From positions 14,383,466-14,447,465 of the forward strand of contig OX377206.1 of NCBI GenBank assembly GCA_947396885.1: 64,000 bases of DNA, given 5' to 3'. Shown here piece by piece: positions 49,983 through 62,920 of this stretch. The translations under genes and the position numbers were made by a program. The notes under the pieces are model-generated. The model made no database searches. It was not told where the DNA came from and saw only the letters and a program-made list of their open reading frames with translations. The number at the start of each line of letters is the position of its first letter. Position 1 is the stretch's first letter. This DNA comes from Heligmosomoides polygyrus polygyrus (Eukaryota; Nematoda; Chromadorea; Rhabditida; Heligmosomidae).

Positions 49983-50970
49983 GCTTCAGTGCGGGATGAT
50001 AATGCAAAACTGACGCCTGCAATATTCTTATCGTGCTCAGAAAATATAGTGCAATAGTTTTGGAGCTCCAGTCATTGGTAGAAGGTGGGATTTGACAAAT
50101 TCCTAATGAAAGCGAAGAGACACATTCACGGGAAGCATCCTCCAGGAGCGATCGGGTGGCCGAGTGAATAGCGCGGCGGACTTGCAGGAGAACGACCAAG
50201 GGATCGATCCCTAAGGAATGGTTCGCGCATTGTTAGTAAATATTTTTGCATTTTTATCAATAAAGAGTACATTTTAGCCTCGGCAAGGTTCAGCGTTCGC
50301 TTTTCAACCACGTTTTGAACCTCTTGCGGGATGTCGACTAAGCTAGCCTTTGACGAGTAAAGATACGCCGCTGGCCATTAAACCATGTCTGTCTTGTGGG
50401 CAAATCTTTCATTAGATGCCATCCATGTGATACCTTTGTAATGTTTTCTATGAGTTGGAGAAGTGTGTCTTGTAGTAGCATCGTTTGATCGCTCCTCCGT
50501 ACTCTGGGGGTCCCAAGGAAGGAAGAGAAACTGCGTTGCAAAAACGGGAAGGGTGAAGGCAATACTTCCTATCGTGCTCGCAAATCAGGTGAGAGCGACA
50601 AATACTTCCAAAAATAATAGAACACATTACAAAGAGATCGCACTTGGATAGTATCTAACGAGAGCCTCCCCAACAAGACAAGCGTATGTAGTTTAATGAT
50701 CAGCGGCGTATCTCTAATCGACGAAGTCTAGCTTGATCAACATCGAGCAACAGGTGAAAAACGAGATTCAAATGCGAACAGTGCACCCTGCCGAGGCCAA
50801 AATGCGTTTTTCATTGATAAAAAGGCAAAAATCTGACCACAACCACATCTTGATCACTCTCCTGCAAGTCCGCGGCGCTATCCATTCGGTCATCCGCCAA
50901 AATGTTTGCATTTCTGAACACCACAAGAAGGCGTCAGTTTTGCGTTATCAGCCCATACTGAAGCGGTAGT
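49983..50970. mobile_element. Inverted pair of tRNA-derived SINEs
   Basis: On the plus strand GGGTGGCCGAGTGAATAGCG (A box at 50157-50167) and GGGATCGATCCC (B box at 50200-50210) mark a SINE head. Its tail (TTTTATCAATAAAGAGTACA, TAGCCTCGGCAAGGTTCAGC) extends to about 50320. The reverse complement of head and tail lies at 50745-50945 (CCTGCAAGTCCGCGGCGCTA, then TCCATTCGGTCATCC). Flanking sequence with AAAACTGACGCC is also inverted (49998 and 50928). The A box resembles a Leu/Ser-type tRNA (GTGGCCGAGTG). A spacer of about 420 bp separates the arms. Read-through transcripts would fold. Confidence 0.65.
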
Positions 50971-51653
50971 TTTTTTTGTAATTTTTGACCTACCCAGAAG
51001 ACTCAAACTATGGAAATTAATTTTGTACAGCTAGAGATGGGCCACGTGGACCATGGTATACCCATACGATCAGTTCACTATAATCATCAATTTGCCCCAA
51101 TGACGTATGTGGGCTCAGCTCATTCTGAACACAATTTCGGGAAATACTCACATGATCTACGACCAGTAATGGCACGTCCAGTCCGTCGTTACCACTGTAT
51201 ATCATTGAACTCGTGAACTATCGCTTGAGCTTCTCGTGCATTTACTCGACTTCTACTCGATGCATCGATAAAGCTTGGGTAATTATTTACCGGCATCTAT
51301 AGGTTAGAGCCAACGAGTTATTTCACTCCTTTGCTTACTCGTTTCCTTTGTCTGACTCTCAATTCTACTACCGTTCTCATAGGTTCCATATAATTGTCAA
51401 AACGTAGCAGTAAGGTGCCCTTCAGAAAAAAAAAAGATTACGATCTGACCAGATGAGTGTCACAACCCGCTACAGCTGGCTATGGCACCATGGCACAGAA
51501 GGCTAGAAGCAATAGCCCTTCAAGGGGTAGTTGGAGAGATTAGTTTTGGGATTCAAGAAAAAGAGAAAGCGTTGGTGAAATTCTCACTCAATACCCCGTT
51601 CACTGTACTTCTATGTACAATGAAAGAACAATGAAAGACCGACACACACTTCG
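50971..51653. other. No recognisable feature
   Basis: Mixed sequence with a short A tract at about 51425. Part around 51440-51500 resembles 37724-37790 (GACCAGATGAGTG, CCGCTACAGCTGGCTA), another sign of old duplication. Confidence 0.35.
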
Positions 51654-51860
51654 CTAATCCAAGATTACCATACATCTACCCGGAAGGATAAGAGATAAAG
51701 CTGATTTGGACGTGAAACCCAACTCAAAACGAATCGTTGCCTCTACAATCAATTCCTGATCGTCGGGAAGTGTGGAGCCGATAATACAATTTTGGTTAGA
51801 TGTACCACAAGCACAGGTATCTGATATGCGATGAAATACGGCGAAGGGCACTCTCCCACC
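51654..51860 (-). CDS. Possible exon, unknown domain (partner of 37877-38170)
   Basis: The minus-strand frame reads ISDTCACGTSNQNCIIGSTL, then PDDQELIVEATIRFELGF and TSKSALSLILPGRC. Three cysteines and a beta-like alternation are visible. The related decayed copy at 37877-38170 supports an exon origin. Splice sites at the ends are not convincing. Extracellular location is suggested only by the cysteines and by the neighbouring EGF-like copies. Confidence 0.3.
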   Translation of the reverse strand, partial: GGRVPFAVFHRISDTCACGTSNQNCIIGSTLPDDQELIVEATIRFELGFTSKSALSLILPGRCMVILD

Positions 51861-51956
51861 GGAGAGGAAAAACAGTGCCCTTCGGCGTCTTTTAAACAGC
51901 AGACATGAAGCAGGCTTGTTTGCTTTGCATTTCTATGCGTGGTCATATTCGCGCTT

Positions 51957-51980
51957 TAAATAAATAAATAAATAAATAAT
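51957..51980. repeat. (AAAT)n microsatellite
   Basis: Six tandem AAAT/AATA units. No functional implication. Confidence 0.8.
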
Positions 51981-52079
51981 AAACTCTACAAAATATTCCA
52001 ACCCACCACCAATGTAGCGAATGCACACTATAGCTCGCTTTGACTCATCTCCGCAATGTTCGACAGTGCAACTCCGAAA

Positions 52080-52240
52080 CTTCATGCATGAAAGTCGATA
52101 AACATAGTGTCGCGCGTGGTGCATAGCATCTTTCAGTGAAGACGAATCGAAACGTCACAGTTCGGACCAGGAACTGCTGAAAAACAAAGTAACAGCTCCG
52201 CGAGCAAATGAAAGAAGGGCAGTAAATTTGAGCAAGGCTC
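52080..52240. repeat. Diverged block, partner of 42760-42900
   Basis: Shares TTTCAGTGAAG, CACAGTTCGGACCAGGAACT, GCTGAAAA and AACAGCTC motifs with 42760-42900, in the same orientation. Confidence 0.3.
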
Positions 52241-53229
52241 CAGTATGCCACTCTGGTATGCACAGCGCGCGTCATGCTTTCCAAAATGACCCGTCTTGCC
52301 ACGTTTTAACCAAAAAATGCCAGAACAGTTTCTAATGGGGTTTGTGATTTGTATGAATCGAGCCAACTGTCCGTTCACCAAATACATCCATTGCCAACCG
52401 AAACAATAAAGAGCACTCGGAAGCCGATTCTCGTGGATCGATATTGATCAATAATCTGATCGGACCAAATGAGTGGAAATAAGCCTATCACTCAATCCTA
52501 TTAATTGGCGTGACAATGTTGAAAAATGGTAAGGGTATGTGTTTCTCGCGTAAGACTAACTAACTAACAACGTGGAGACATACCTGACGGCTGCCACTGC
52601 ACTGGAGAAACGCTTCTCATGTGATAACAGCGCTGCGTTCATCTGAAGCGAAGTTAGCTAAAGTAAATATGCAACTAGACCATTTAAAGGAAAGTCAGAC
52701 CAACTCAGCGAACATCGTATAAATGGGATTCACGTGTGCAATGAGCACCTTCTTCCACTTTGTCACACTCATCGACGCCGGTTTTATGAGCTTCTTGCGG
52801 TAATTCGAAACTCTTCCGGGACGTCGTCTGTCAAACTTGATACTCTCAGATAACTGAAATACTGCACTGGTTTGCTTCACTATTGGAGCTTCCATACTTC
52901 GTCTGCCGTGATGTGCAGTAGTACAAAACCGACCGACATTCATCGACTAGACGATTTTAACTACCAATATCTTCTAGTGTTGCAGGCTCCGCCCAATATT
53001 GCCCGTTCTATTTAAAATACATTAAGAAACACTAAAACATACTATTAACCACTTTGACGCTCCTCAAGACTTGTCTTCTGCATTTGAAGATAAAATTAGC
53101 TCCCTCGAACAACAACTCGGACGTCGCAACAAGCCTCTGTGAGACACGGACCCTTGTCTGAAAACTGCACTGTTTTATTAATTATTTATTTATACTACGG
53201 GGCACATAAAGCGCACGCAAACCACATCT
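52241..53229. other. No recognisable feature
   Basis: Mixed sequence with short open frames on both strands (for example a minus-strand 82-codon frame at 52695-52943 without known motif). No terminal or tandem repeats seen. Confidence 0.35.
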
Positions 53230-53570
53230 CATGCGCTGTGACCGTAACACGCGTAGCTATGGACTGCGTAGCTACCCGCGCAGTGTTGCGGCGACAGTGT
53301 ACCGAAGGCGATAGACACGCACATCGCGCATCGCAGCTGCGTGCGGTCATCCCTACTGGAGCGCGTTAACTCGCTCACTGCTTGGCAACTATTTCGGACG
53401 TTACTGTTAGCATGTTGGAGTAGGGAAGTACCTCCTTACAGGTAAATAGTGTAAATGAAGAATATCAACAAAAGCAGAAGGCCCACAAAGAAAGACGCCA
53501 AATAAGTAGCGTAAACTATCCACTACTATGATGATCGGAATCCTCGTTTATCTACACCCTCACCTCTCCC
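53230..53570 (+). repeat. Diverged block, partner of 19400-19860
   Basis: Contains the exon-like THCLATISDVTVSMLE, a stop and a GGTAAATAG donor, then AGAAAGACGCCAAATAAGTA and GATGATCGGAATCCTCG, as in the 19.4-19.86 kb block. It lacks the hairpin found at 19606-19676. Confidence 0.4.
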
Positions 53571-54079
53571 TCCATCGCCAATGTTTTCATAAAGAAAGAA
53601 ACGAATGGCAACGCAAATACAATAGTTGTGAAGGCTTCTCACGCATTGCGTAGTACACATCTCCAAATGAGCATGAACCGGAATAAGGGAAAAGAGAACA
53701 TTAACGGAAAATAGACGGACAAGAGCAATAAGTCTCGGGTGGGGGTGGGGGTGGAAGTGATAGTCACTTTGTATTCAGCGATTTTTGGTAGGAAGGCACA
53801 TGGATGAACAGTTGAATCATAGGTGGCCTAGCTCAGTTAAGCACAGGGATAGAACTCACCAGTGTTCCATAAACATTTTAGTTTCATGCAGCACTGAATG
53901 TACCATAGGGCAGCTTTCCATGCGTACAGTTACCACTCTGTGAGCTGAGGTGGTCGTCACTGGCATCTGTCACACATTGTATCACACGGAATAACTGTCG
54001 ACTTCTACAAATACAGGTCAAGCCTGTATATTGAGCAGAAACGAACGAAGGTGACGGAGACAGCTCTTGAAGGACACTA
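53571..54079. other. No recognisable feature
   Basis: Contains a short GGGTGGGGGT run at about 53738. Nothing else of note. Confidence 0.35.
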
Positions 54080-54127
54080 ACCAGTAAGTAAGTAGTAAGT
54101 AGTAGTAAGTAAGTAAGTAAGTAAGTC
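54080..54127. repeat. (AAGT)n microsatellite
   Basis: About ten AAGT units with occasional AGT triplets interrupting the pattern. Confidence 0.85.
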
Positions 54128-54506
54128 ATTGGTAAGACAATGAAGCCGTTTGCTAGTCAAACCAAAGACGGCGGTAGTGAATAGATAGCCGCACCCGAAA
54201 GCGAACAAACTGAGGAAGTCCAGCCAGAAAATCGTTCTGCTCACACCCAGTGCGAGAGTAATCGCTTAGCCGCTATTCCTAAAAAAAGGAAACAGGTAGA
54301 AAAAAGGTCAAGATGAAACAGATAAGAAAAACTACACGTATAACAACAGCCCTAGTGTTAAGTAAAAATGTAAAGCTATAAGGATAAGGATAAAGGACGG
54401 CGCTGATGAATCCCTTTCCGGATGTGCCACACTTTCTTCTTCTACAGGAAGTCGTGGAGCCAAACTGAATTCGTATTTGGCCTGCACAATGACTTAAGGT
54501 GGCTAG
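54128..54506. other. No recognisable feature
   Basis: Sequence between the microsatellite and the hAT-like element. No ORF or repeat stands out. Confidence 0.35.
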
Positions 54507-55569
54507 CAGGGGTGTGCGTAATTACGATTTACGATGAACGATTTTACGATTTACGACATTTTGGGTCGTAATTCCAGAGTTTTAGTAAATTGTGTTCTTT
54601 GATCATCAGACACTCACACCTAGCGCGATCCAGTTTGAGTAGCCGTTTGTGCTAATTTTTGACAATGGACACCTACCGCAGGCCTCCGGAATCCGTGTGT
54701 GGAGTGTTTGACGGCCTTGCTTTTATCACGTTTTTGGAGACTAGATGAGTGAGATAAAAAGAAGAAGAAAAACGTTCCGATGAAAAAGTTGCAAATCTGG
54801 TGAATTTCTACTTTTTCATCAAAGTCGTCTATGGTTCAGCGCCTTGGAAGCAGACATCAGAAGAATTTAGTTTTTCTGCTTTTTAAAGTGATCTTAGGGC
54901 AGTGAATACATTTTCTAGGATACTCTGTATTTCTAGATTAATGTAGACTGCAGTGCGCCTTCTAACAGCACTTCACTGTACCAAAACGTTTTGCTACCCA
55001 GAACATTGAAGATTACCGACTCTTCATTTGTTTCGTACGGACCCCCCCCCTTCCCTTGAATTTTGATTCAGCGTGACTATCATTGCCAAGTAACGTCTGG
55101 TTTATACTTTTTGCATCACTTTCCTTTTTACTTGTATTAGAAAGTTGGCCTTGTCATCGAGCTCACAACGAGTGGTATTCGCGCAATTTGTCAATGAGAA
55201 AGTGTTGAAAAGAGACGACAACCGAATCTCACGATAAAAATGTGGAATTGCATGCTCTAGATCCTTTTTTCGATGCGCTAAATATTCTGTTTTCACTTAT
55301 GATTCTTTTGATTCACAAGGGTGACCAATAAGCAAGTACCTTCTTCTCTGAAAACCATGGTATCAATTTATATTCTGAAAGAGGACCAAGGTACATACCT
55401 GTTTGCTATGAAGATCGAAAACAACATCTTTTGCAGACATGCTGGCGCCATGCACGGATCGTTTTCTCCGAGACCATCTTTGAATCTCCGATTTACGGTT
55501 TACGATTTACGGCGGTTTTATCATAATTACGATTTACGATATTTCGTATTTCATTTACGCACACCCCTG
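54507..55569. mobile_element. hAT-like non-autonomous element
   Basis: The left end CAGGGGTGTGCGTAA is the exact reverse complement of the right end TTACGCACACCCCTG. Ends starting CAGGGGTG fit hAT transposons. The adjacent 8-mers GTGGCTAG and ACGGTTAG agree at five positions and differ only by transitions, as an old 8-bp duplication would. Many ACGATTTACG copies lie just inside both ends, like subterminal transposase-binding repeats. The 1,063-bp interior has no recognisable transposase. The right part of the same element also begins the window at 1-134. Confidence 0.7.
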
Positions 55570-55969
55570 ACGGTTAGACGATGGATGAGTAAAGTTAGTC
55601 AGACGATTCCCTTTTCAAGCGTAAGCTAGAAGACATCTAAGCCGCGAGCTGTTTCGGTCGCCGTGCAGCAAGGCGTTCTCAATCCCACAAATATCGATTT
55701 GGCGGGAAACGATCGATGTCGGCAGATCTCATAACGTCCCGTTTCTAAGTGATTGGAGCACGAATGCCGCCTAAATGCAACAGGACCCTACATGAAAATG
55801 CACTTTCAGTGAAGTGCTTTGTCTGCTGTTCAGTGAAGAGCACACTTAAGACCATAAAGACAGTGCCCACCGAGATGGCAATGGTTGTGGTTGGTCGATG
55901 TTGCTCCCAGTTTCGCAGTCGTCGGTGCGTCGTTGCTGTACGGGCCTGCACCTGTACTTGATACTAAAT

Positions 55970-57466
55970 ACCACAGATCTGACATGCTCTGTAAGCAGGC
56001 AGCATATTGGTGATTGAATTTGTTTTTAATGACTTAGTAGATAATTGTGCTTTCAATAAAGATATTGCGATCTACAACTGTGCTATAATTGTGTAGGAGA
56101 AGCACATTTCTTGCAGAATTGCACTAGTTTTGGAAACTCGCACAGTGTGTTTTCGGGCGTCATTTAATAGTTTGCAGAATGAAATACCTTAGTCGTACTC
56201 CCTTCAGAATCTGGCGAAAGCAATTCAAAGGAGAATCAGAGTTACTCTTCTGCTATTGGCCTGTTTTCATGCGCTTACATTGAGAAAATTAGTACTCCTG
56301 CCACCTTTGTCAGCGTGAGTATTGTTCTAATTTTACTGCAGGCCGATCTTTTGGAGGGACCGGTTTCGGTAGCAGTGGCTTCGGTGATGGGGATAGCGCT
56401 GGTTTTGGCGCTGGTGACGACAGTGCATTTGATGGTGGAGGCAGCTTTGGCCAGCAGTCTGGCGGATTCGGTGACCAAGACGGCATTGGCTGCTGTACCG
56501 ACAGCTTCGGCACAGAGTGGGTGGTGGCAGGAGAGGTGCGTATCTGCCAAACCATTCCGGGAAGCTATCTGTACGTCTGCGGCATTTTTGTCAAGGCATT
56601 CAAACTGGTGAATTTCAAGAGCATCCATGGGGTTGTTTCAATTTTTACGCACTTAGTTAATGGGAATGCAGCCATAAATCGGAAGCAAGAGTATGAGCAG
56701 TAAGTCATATTTAGGAGCCTTCATATGCAGGGATCCATCAGGCTATCGCTTTAAGAGAAGGCAAAATATGAGCCAAAGGCTGTTAAGCAGTTTTCACTCG
56801 GCTATATTCGTCCATTTCACTTTCTCCAACCACTTTTCCACATTTTTGCCCGCTACAAGCACCGTACCCCGACTCATAAGTACGTGATGAGAGATAGGCA
56901 CCTCTCCTACCACCACCCACTCTGTGCCGAAGCTGTCGGTACTGCAGCCAAAGCCGTCTTGGTCACCGAATCCGCCAGACTGCTGGCCAAAGCTGCCCCC
57001 ACCATCAAATGCAATGTCGTCACCAGCGCCAAAACCAGCGCTATCCCCATCACCGAAGGCACTGTTGATGAAACTGGTCCCTCCAAAAGATCGGCCTGTA
57101 GTAAAATTAAAACAATACTCACGCCAACAAGGGTAGCAGGAGTGCTAACTTCCTCCATGTAAGCGCATGAAAACAGTTCAGTAGCGGAAGATCAACTCTG
57201 ATTCATCTTTGAATTGTTTTCGCCAAATTCTGACGGGAAAAGGACTAAGGTATTCATTCTGCAAACTCTTAAACGACGCACAAAAACCCGCTGTTAGAGT
57301 TTCCAAAAGTAGTACAATTCTGCAAGAAATGTGCTTCTACTACACAATTATAGCACAGTTATATATCTCAATATCTTTATTGAGAGCACAAGTATCTACT
57401 AAGTCATTAGAAACAAATTCAATCACCAATATGCTGCCTGCCTACAAAGCATGTCAGATCTGTGGT
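55970..57466. repeat. Large inverted repeat, second copy
   Basis: Same structure as 535-2031, with the arms at about 55970-56543 and 56892-57466 and the same Gly/Phe-rich exon-like frames. One residue of the left-arm frame differs (the codon near 56380). Confidence 0.75.
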
Positions 57467-57908
57467 GCTTGAATGCAGTGCCATCGTGTTTAGTCGTAAG
57501 TTTTGGCGTGAAATCGCTAAGCTGGAGTCTGTGCAAAACAGTTTCACAAGGAAGCTCCGGATAAGAGCACACGGCTATGATTACACCATCATTTCACCAG
57601 CTGGAAGGAACATGATCTTCAATTTGCAGTCTCTTGCTTGTGGTAGTGACTGTCGTCGTCTACGACCTCTTCCGCACCTTGTAAGGCGCCGCTCCCTCTA
57701 TTAGGGGCGGCTGCTGGGCTGTTTGGCACGGTGGACGGCACTCTCTCAAGTAACGTGGTGAGCACCGGTTGGGCTCCACCACTCACTCTCTTCCTCTGAT
57801 AATAAATCTGAACCACCGTCGCACGTTTATCTTTGTAACAAGGGCTACCATACCCACGTCTTCCCGCACCCATCCTGGTCAGTGACTATATGATCTAATT
57901 ACAATTTA

Positions 57909-60041
57909 TCACCACCTATATATAAAGGAGTTTGCCCATCGAATGATCTAACTCAAGTGAGATACGCCTCATCATCCACAGCGAGGGCGGTCGAGTGATC
58001 CAAGCTGAGTAAGATCCGCCTCATCATTCTACAGCGCGGGCAAAATTTGTTATTGGACGTGGGATGTTGCTGCGGCAGGGGAAGCGTAGTCCTTTACTGC
58101 TTAACACAATAACACCTACTGCACACGCGTTTCTGAGCGTCCAGATCCAGAAGTCGTGCCGCCGACTTTGTACCGTTAGCATGAGAAGACCACTAAAGGG
58201 GTAAGAGCAAAAGGGGGACTTCGTGGAGAACCGACAGCGATCAGGAGGCTGGAGAAGGCATCGGGATGGAGGGGGAGGGGGGTAGTCGATAGGTGGAACG
58301 ATGAAGCAGGCCAGGAGGTCGCACCAAGAAGGGTTTATGCAATAAGGAGGGACCAGTAGGGAGTTACCAATAAGGAGGAGGGGGGGGGGCAGAAAGGAGA
58401 ATCAGTATGACCAATAAGGGGGGGGGGGCAGAAAGGAGAATCAGTATGTGACACGGATGTCGGGCAATGGGCGTTCGCTCGCCGTCGTCGTGTCGTGAGC
58501 GTAGGAGGGCTACTTAATTGTAGTAAAGTAGAAAGGAGGAACCCGAGGGGAAGGGAGGGGGAGGATCTACTTGGAAGAAGGGATCTTGAGGCGGGAGCAG
58601 TAACCAATAAGAAGGGAGCCGTAAGCTCTAGTTTAACTTGCGGCGCTGCGCGGCGCGGCACCATGGTCAGCATAGGTATCGACCGGGCGACGCGAAAAAT
58701 CGATATCTATGGCGATCGTGATGTCGCGCCGCGTGGCGGCGCAAGTATAAACTAGCTCTAAGGGAATCCATACAGGGAACAAGGAATCTGCCATATGCAT
58801 AGCCTCTTCATGCTCGACACAGCGGCGATTGCGCGCACTTCTGCGCTTCTGGATTCGGAAGACGACTCCTCTGAGCTTCTGGATCCCGAGGACGGGACCC
58901 ATACGTCACGCAGCAAGCGTCCTGATTCTGAATCGTCTCACCGACGTCTGCCGTGAGCATGGGATGACCACTAAGGGGTGGTGGAGAAGGGCAGTAAGGG
59001 AGACCTCTAGGATGGACGAGAAGAGCGACCAGGAAGGAAAGGAACGACCTGGAGGAGGGACAAGGACAGGGAAACCAGGCGGACGGTCAGGAGGTACACC
59101 CGCCCTGGAGGACGGTCAGGATGTACGAAATAGGCCACGCCCCTCGTAGAGAGGGGGAACCCGATGTCCCCTCGTTCCCTGGCCCACCCACCCCCAACCC
59201 CCTAGGCTTCCTTGAGAGTCTAATGGCTTCCTTGAGAGTCTATTGGCTGCCTTACGAAACTTTAGAGGCACAAAGCAACAATTTTCCCCCGCCCCTCAGT
59301 ACGCTAGGATAGAAACTCGACTCCGCCCTCTCGCCAACTCGGCCGTACATCCCGCCCCGCCCCCCCCCCCTGCTGGGGGGGGGGGGGGGTGTGCGATCTT
59401 CCTCTCATCCCTCTTGCTCACCCACCCCAACCCCTAGGTTTCACCGAAAGTCTAACGGCTGCCTTACGAAGCCTTCGACAAAGCAAAAGTTTCTGGTCCG
59501 CAGAACAGCGGCTGTACCTCCGGACGCCACGCCTCCCAGCAGGAGGCGGGTGTACCTCCTGTCGCGCTGCTGGGAAACCAGCAAGAAGAGCCCAGTAGGT
59601 CAATAGTGAAAACAAAGAAGCGGGCCAGGAGTTGGGATCAGGAAGGAGGGGAAATAAAGAGGGGAGGGAAGACCAGTAAAGGCGGACCAGCAATTACATC
59701 CAGTAAGAAGAAACGAGTGAAGGGAACCTGGCTTCGGAAGGCATGCCAACAATATCTGGAAGCGTTAGCTCCTGAGCATGAGAACGTTGTGGAGGAGCAA
59801 CCTGAGGGACAGAAGTACTATGCAGTACAAACCAATGACGCTACTGGCCTGCCCAGAGCGTATGTCTATGATGAAGGTACCGAAGTGGTGAACGGCTTGA
59901 TGCCGATAAAGTACACACCAGGTCCTAGATGTCAGCGAATTTTATGTTTTACAAAAACTACTTTCCATAGGTCAATGATACTGAAAACTCGCGCGAAGCG
60001 CGCAAGTCCGATATACACCGTGAGGCGTATCGAAGCACTTG
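57909..60041 (+). mobile_element. Helitron-like element copy A, second copy
   Basis: Duplicate of 2474-4606 with the same TC start and CTTG end, including the nested foldback. G and C tract lengths differ around 58265, 58380 and 59360. Confidence 0.55.
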
Positions 60042-60049
60042 TTGGTTGA
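59606..60049 (+). CDS. 147-codon ORF of the Helitron-like element, second copy
   Basis: Identical predicted protein to 4171-4614. The one base change near 59953 is silent at the protein level. The same reservations apply, because the stop lies just outside the element and no domain is known. Confidence 0.35.
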   Translation: MKTKKRARSWDQEGGEIKRGGKTSKGGPAITSSKKKRVKGTWLRKACQQYLEALAPEHENVVEEQPEGQKYYAVQTNDATGLPRAYVYDEGTEVVNGLMPIKYTPGPRCQRILCFTKTTFHRSMILKTRAKRASPIYTVRRIEALVG

Positions 60050-61088
60050 TAAATGGTACATACGTTAGGACTTCACCTTTGAGATTTCCATTCAGTATTA
60101 TATTCTAGCGCTAGAGGAGGTCAAAGTAAGAAACAAGTTCCAACAGGTGGAACCGATGTAAGACCTGCAAATTTTAAGCATAGGGTTGGACTCTGAGTTC
60201 CCAAAGTTTTCAAGGAAAATCGTTACGCCAAATTCACTGAGGCAATACAAGAGGCTTACTGACCGGTATCTCCCAGAAGCTTCTTAATACCTTACCAAAT
60301 AATACCAGTTTGCCTATGCAGTTCCTAGTTACCACTAATTGTGTTGTCCTATTCAATAACATGTAATCATTTTTCTGTTGTTTTAACCTTGAGTGAGATT
60401 GCTTACGTACAAAATAAATGAATAAATGTGACAACGAACGCGTAACCAGCAGTGACGCCTTTGGGCTACCCTATTTGTTCTTCTGCGAACGAGAGATACG
60501 GAATACGCAGCTGACCTTCCCCATGTCTCTAGAGAGTTAGCCCATAGAAGCCTCCCTTCACCGTTCACAAACACGCTTGCTATGAACAGAAAGATATTTT
60601 GAAAATAAAAGGGAACGTAACATAGAATCAAAATCCAAGCTACTACTCGAGATCATGTCGTGCCCATTTACTTTCGCGCAGCGCTACGATGGCGCGGTTG
60701 ATAGTCAATAAGCGCACCCTGAGGTAAACAGGACAGAAGAATTCAACGGAGAAACAACCATACGTAGATGTAGCTGTTGGAGAGGTTCCGATCAAAGCTT
60801 CGTAAATGCGTTCCGTGGTGTGATGTCACACCTACATTTGAAACCACAAGGACGCCACCCCTTCTACGACACTCAATGTCAGAAAACTCAGAAAACAGAA
60901 GACCAAAGCGGCAAAGCAATCGAACTTCGCCTTCAACTCTTGACGAAAGTACATCACTACGGCTATTGGAAATGCCAAATTCATTCAACGATCAACAATC
61001 ACTTCTCTACAGATTTATTGACAAATATTATATTACATGTAAAATTGTTGCATCTTTTGTTACATTTCAAATATAGTTAATAAAAGTA

Positions 61089-61982
61089 TTAGGTTGGCAA
61101 CTAATTTCGTGGACTCTCAAGCGCCTTCAACAAAAGTGTTCATAAACAAATAACAAACAACAGTTTTCAAACAAAGTAAGATCTGTTGGAACGCGGGACT
61201 GCTTCCCATTTATCAGCTACCTGGCCTATCCCACAGCTGTAAAATTCTTGTGCTTTTGAGGCCAAGAATCCTTGGAGGTGCATTTTGACATGGTCCACAT
61301 TAATAAATCGTCCTCCAACCAAGAAGTGCTGCAGCGAGCTATAAAGGTGCAAGTCACTTGGCGCACAGCCTGGGCTGTAAGGTGGGTGAGTTAAACGCTC
61401 CCAGCCAAAGTCTTCGATTTTTTGCAGCTTCCGATTCGCTACGTGTGATCTAGCGTTATCTTGCTGAAAGATAATTCCGCTCCTGAAAATCGGTCTGAAC
61501 CGATTCCAGCGGAGATCAGCCTGCGCGCGGCCAGGTTGAGAAGAGTAGATTACAGCATTAGTGCTGAAACCATTCTTGACGAGCTCCCAGAAGTTAATAC
61601 CTTCTTGACACCACCAAACGGAGGGAATGTAGCGAACCGGACGCCTCAAAAAATAGAAGACCTTGACTGGTAGCGTCAAACTCATCCACGTTACAGCCCA
61701 GACCTTTCACCGAGTGACTACCACATTTTTAGTTCAGTGCAGTACTTCTTGGTTGGAAGACGATTTAATAATATGGACCGGGTCAAAATGCCCCTCCAAA
61801 GATTCTTAGCCTTAAAAGCACAACAATTCTATGGTCGTGGGATAGACCAACTACCTGATATATAGGAAGCACTTCTGCATCCTGAGGGATCTTATTTTAA
61901 TTAAAGATTGTCATTAGTTATTTGTTAATAAATAGTTTTGCTGAAGATTCTTGAGAGTCCACGAAATTAGTTGCCAACCTAA
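61089..61982. mobile_element. Composite mariner, second copy
   Basis: Duplicate of 5654-6547 with TA flanks, perfect terminal repeats and opposed C-terminal transposase remnants (minus 61167-61685, plus about 61640-61900). Confidence 0.85.
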
Positions 61983-62920
61983 TAGAAGTATTGATTAGGC
62001 AAAAGACTATCAATCTTAGCATTCAGAACGCAGCTCCGCTGGGCGACTGGAGCATGAATGCCGCGAGAAAATGGATGTAAGTGGAACAAGAGCTTTTATC
62101 AAAATGTAGTTTCCACTAAAGCTGGAAAGATGTTCCTTCGAGGTCCCTTTCCATAGCGCAGTCGTTGATGTTACTGTTGTACCAGCCTTCATCTGTACCT
62201 GATGATGGATATTTAGAAGAACAAAGTCCTCTCTATTCCTTTGAAATGTAGAGGTTAGTAAACTCATAAAGGTCTTCAATTTGCATGACTAGCAAAACAG
62301 CAGAAGAGCAGCTGGTCTCACCTGTTATCCATATAAATGCAGATGCCGCAGTTTGGCGGTTTGCAAAGCGAACAAACGGCCATTGCTGCAGGACGAGAAC
62401 AAAAGCGTTTATTGTGGTAGCTTCAGTTTCACACCTTGTTTCAAAGACGTTTTAATTTGTCTGTTTGTTGTTTATAGCACAAAAAACTCATATCCATCGA
62501 GCCAACATGTCATAGCACTGAAGTCAATTCGAATTCTTTACTTGAAAATGTAGGTTCTCAAGAAACGACACTGCAGAGTTGCGCACTGATTCCCATGCTA
62601 ACGTTTCGCCAGCAGGCACTTGACTTTAATCACAGGGAACCAAATGATCCCAGTACTCAAGATATCACTTGCTTACTGTGTGCAGAAGTTGTACTTGCTT
62701 TCGAAGCACACTACCAATGTATAGAGTGCTCTAACGAATAAAACAAACAGCAGCCAGCGAAATAAGAACTCTGCAAAAATTATTCTGCAAGAACTGTAAG
62801 GCCCATGTAAAAATTCTTGCCTAGCAGGAAGTGTCCCGAACAAGTTTAGTTGGCAACCGAAGTCCCTTGTAGGACTTATGTGACCGATCTCTGTTACATC
62901 TATGGTTTGCCCAGAACAGA

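Noticed and set aside
50148..50215. Functional tRNA gene (Leu/Ser type)
   Set aside because: A and B boxes fit, but acceptor and anticodon stems do not pair well, and an inverted copy with the same downstream tail exists, so a SINE is the better explanation.
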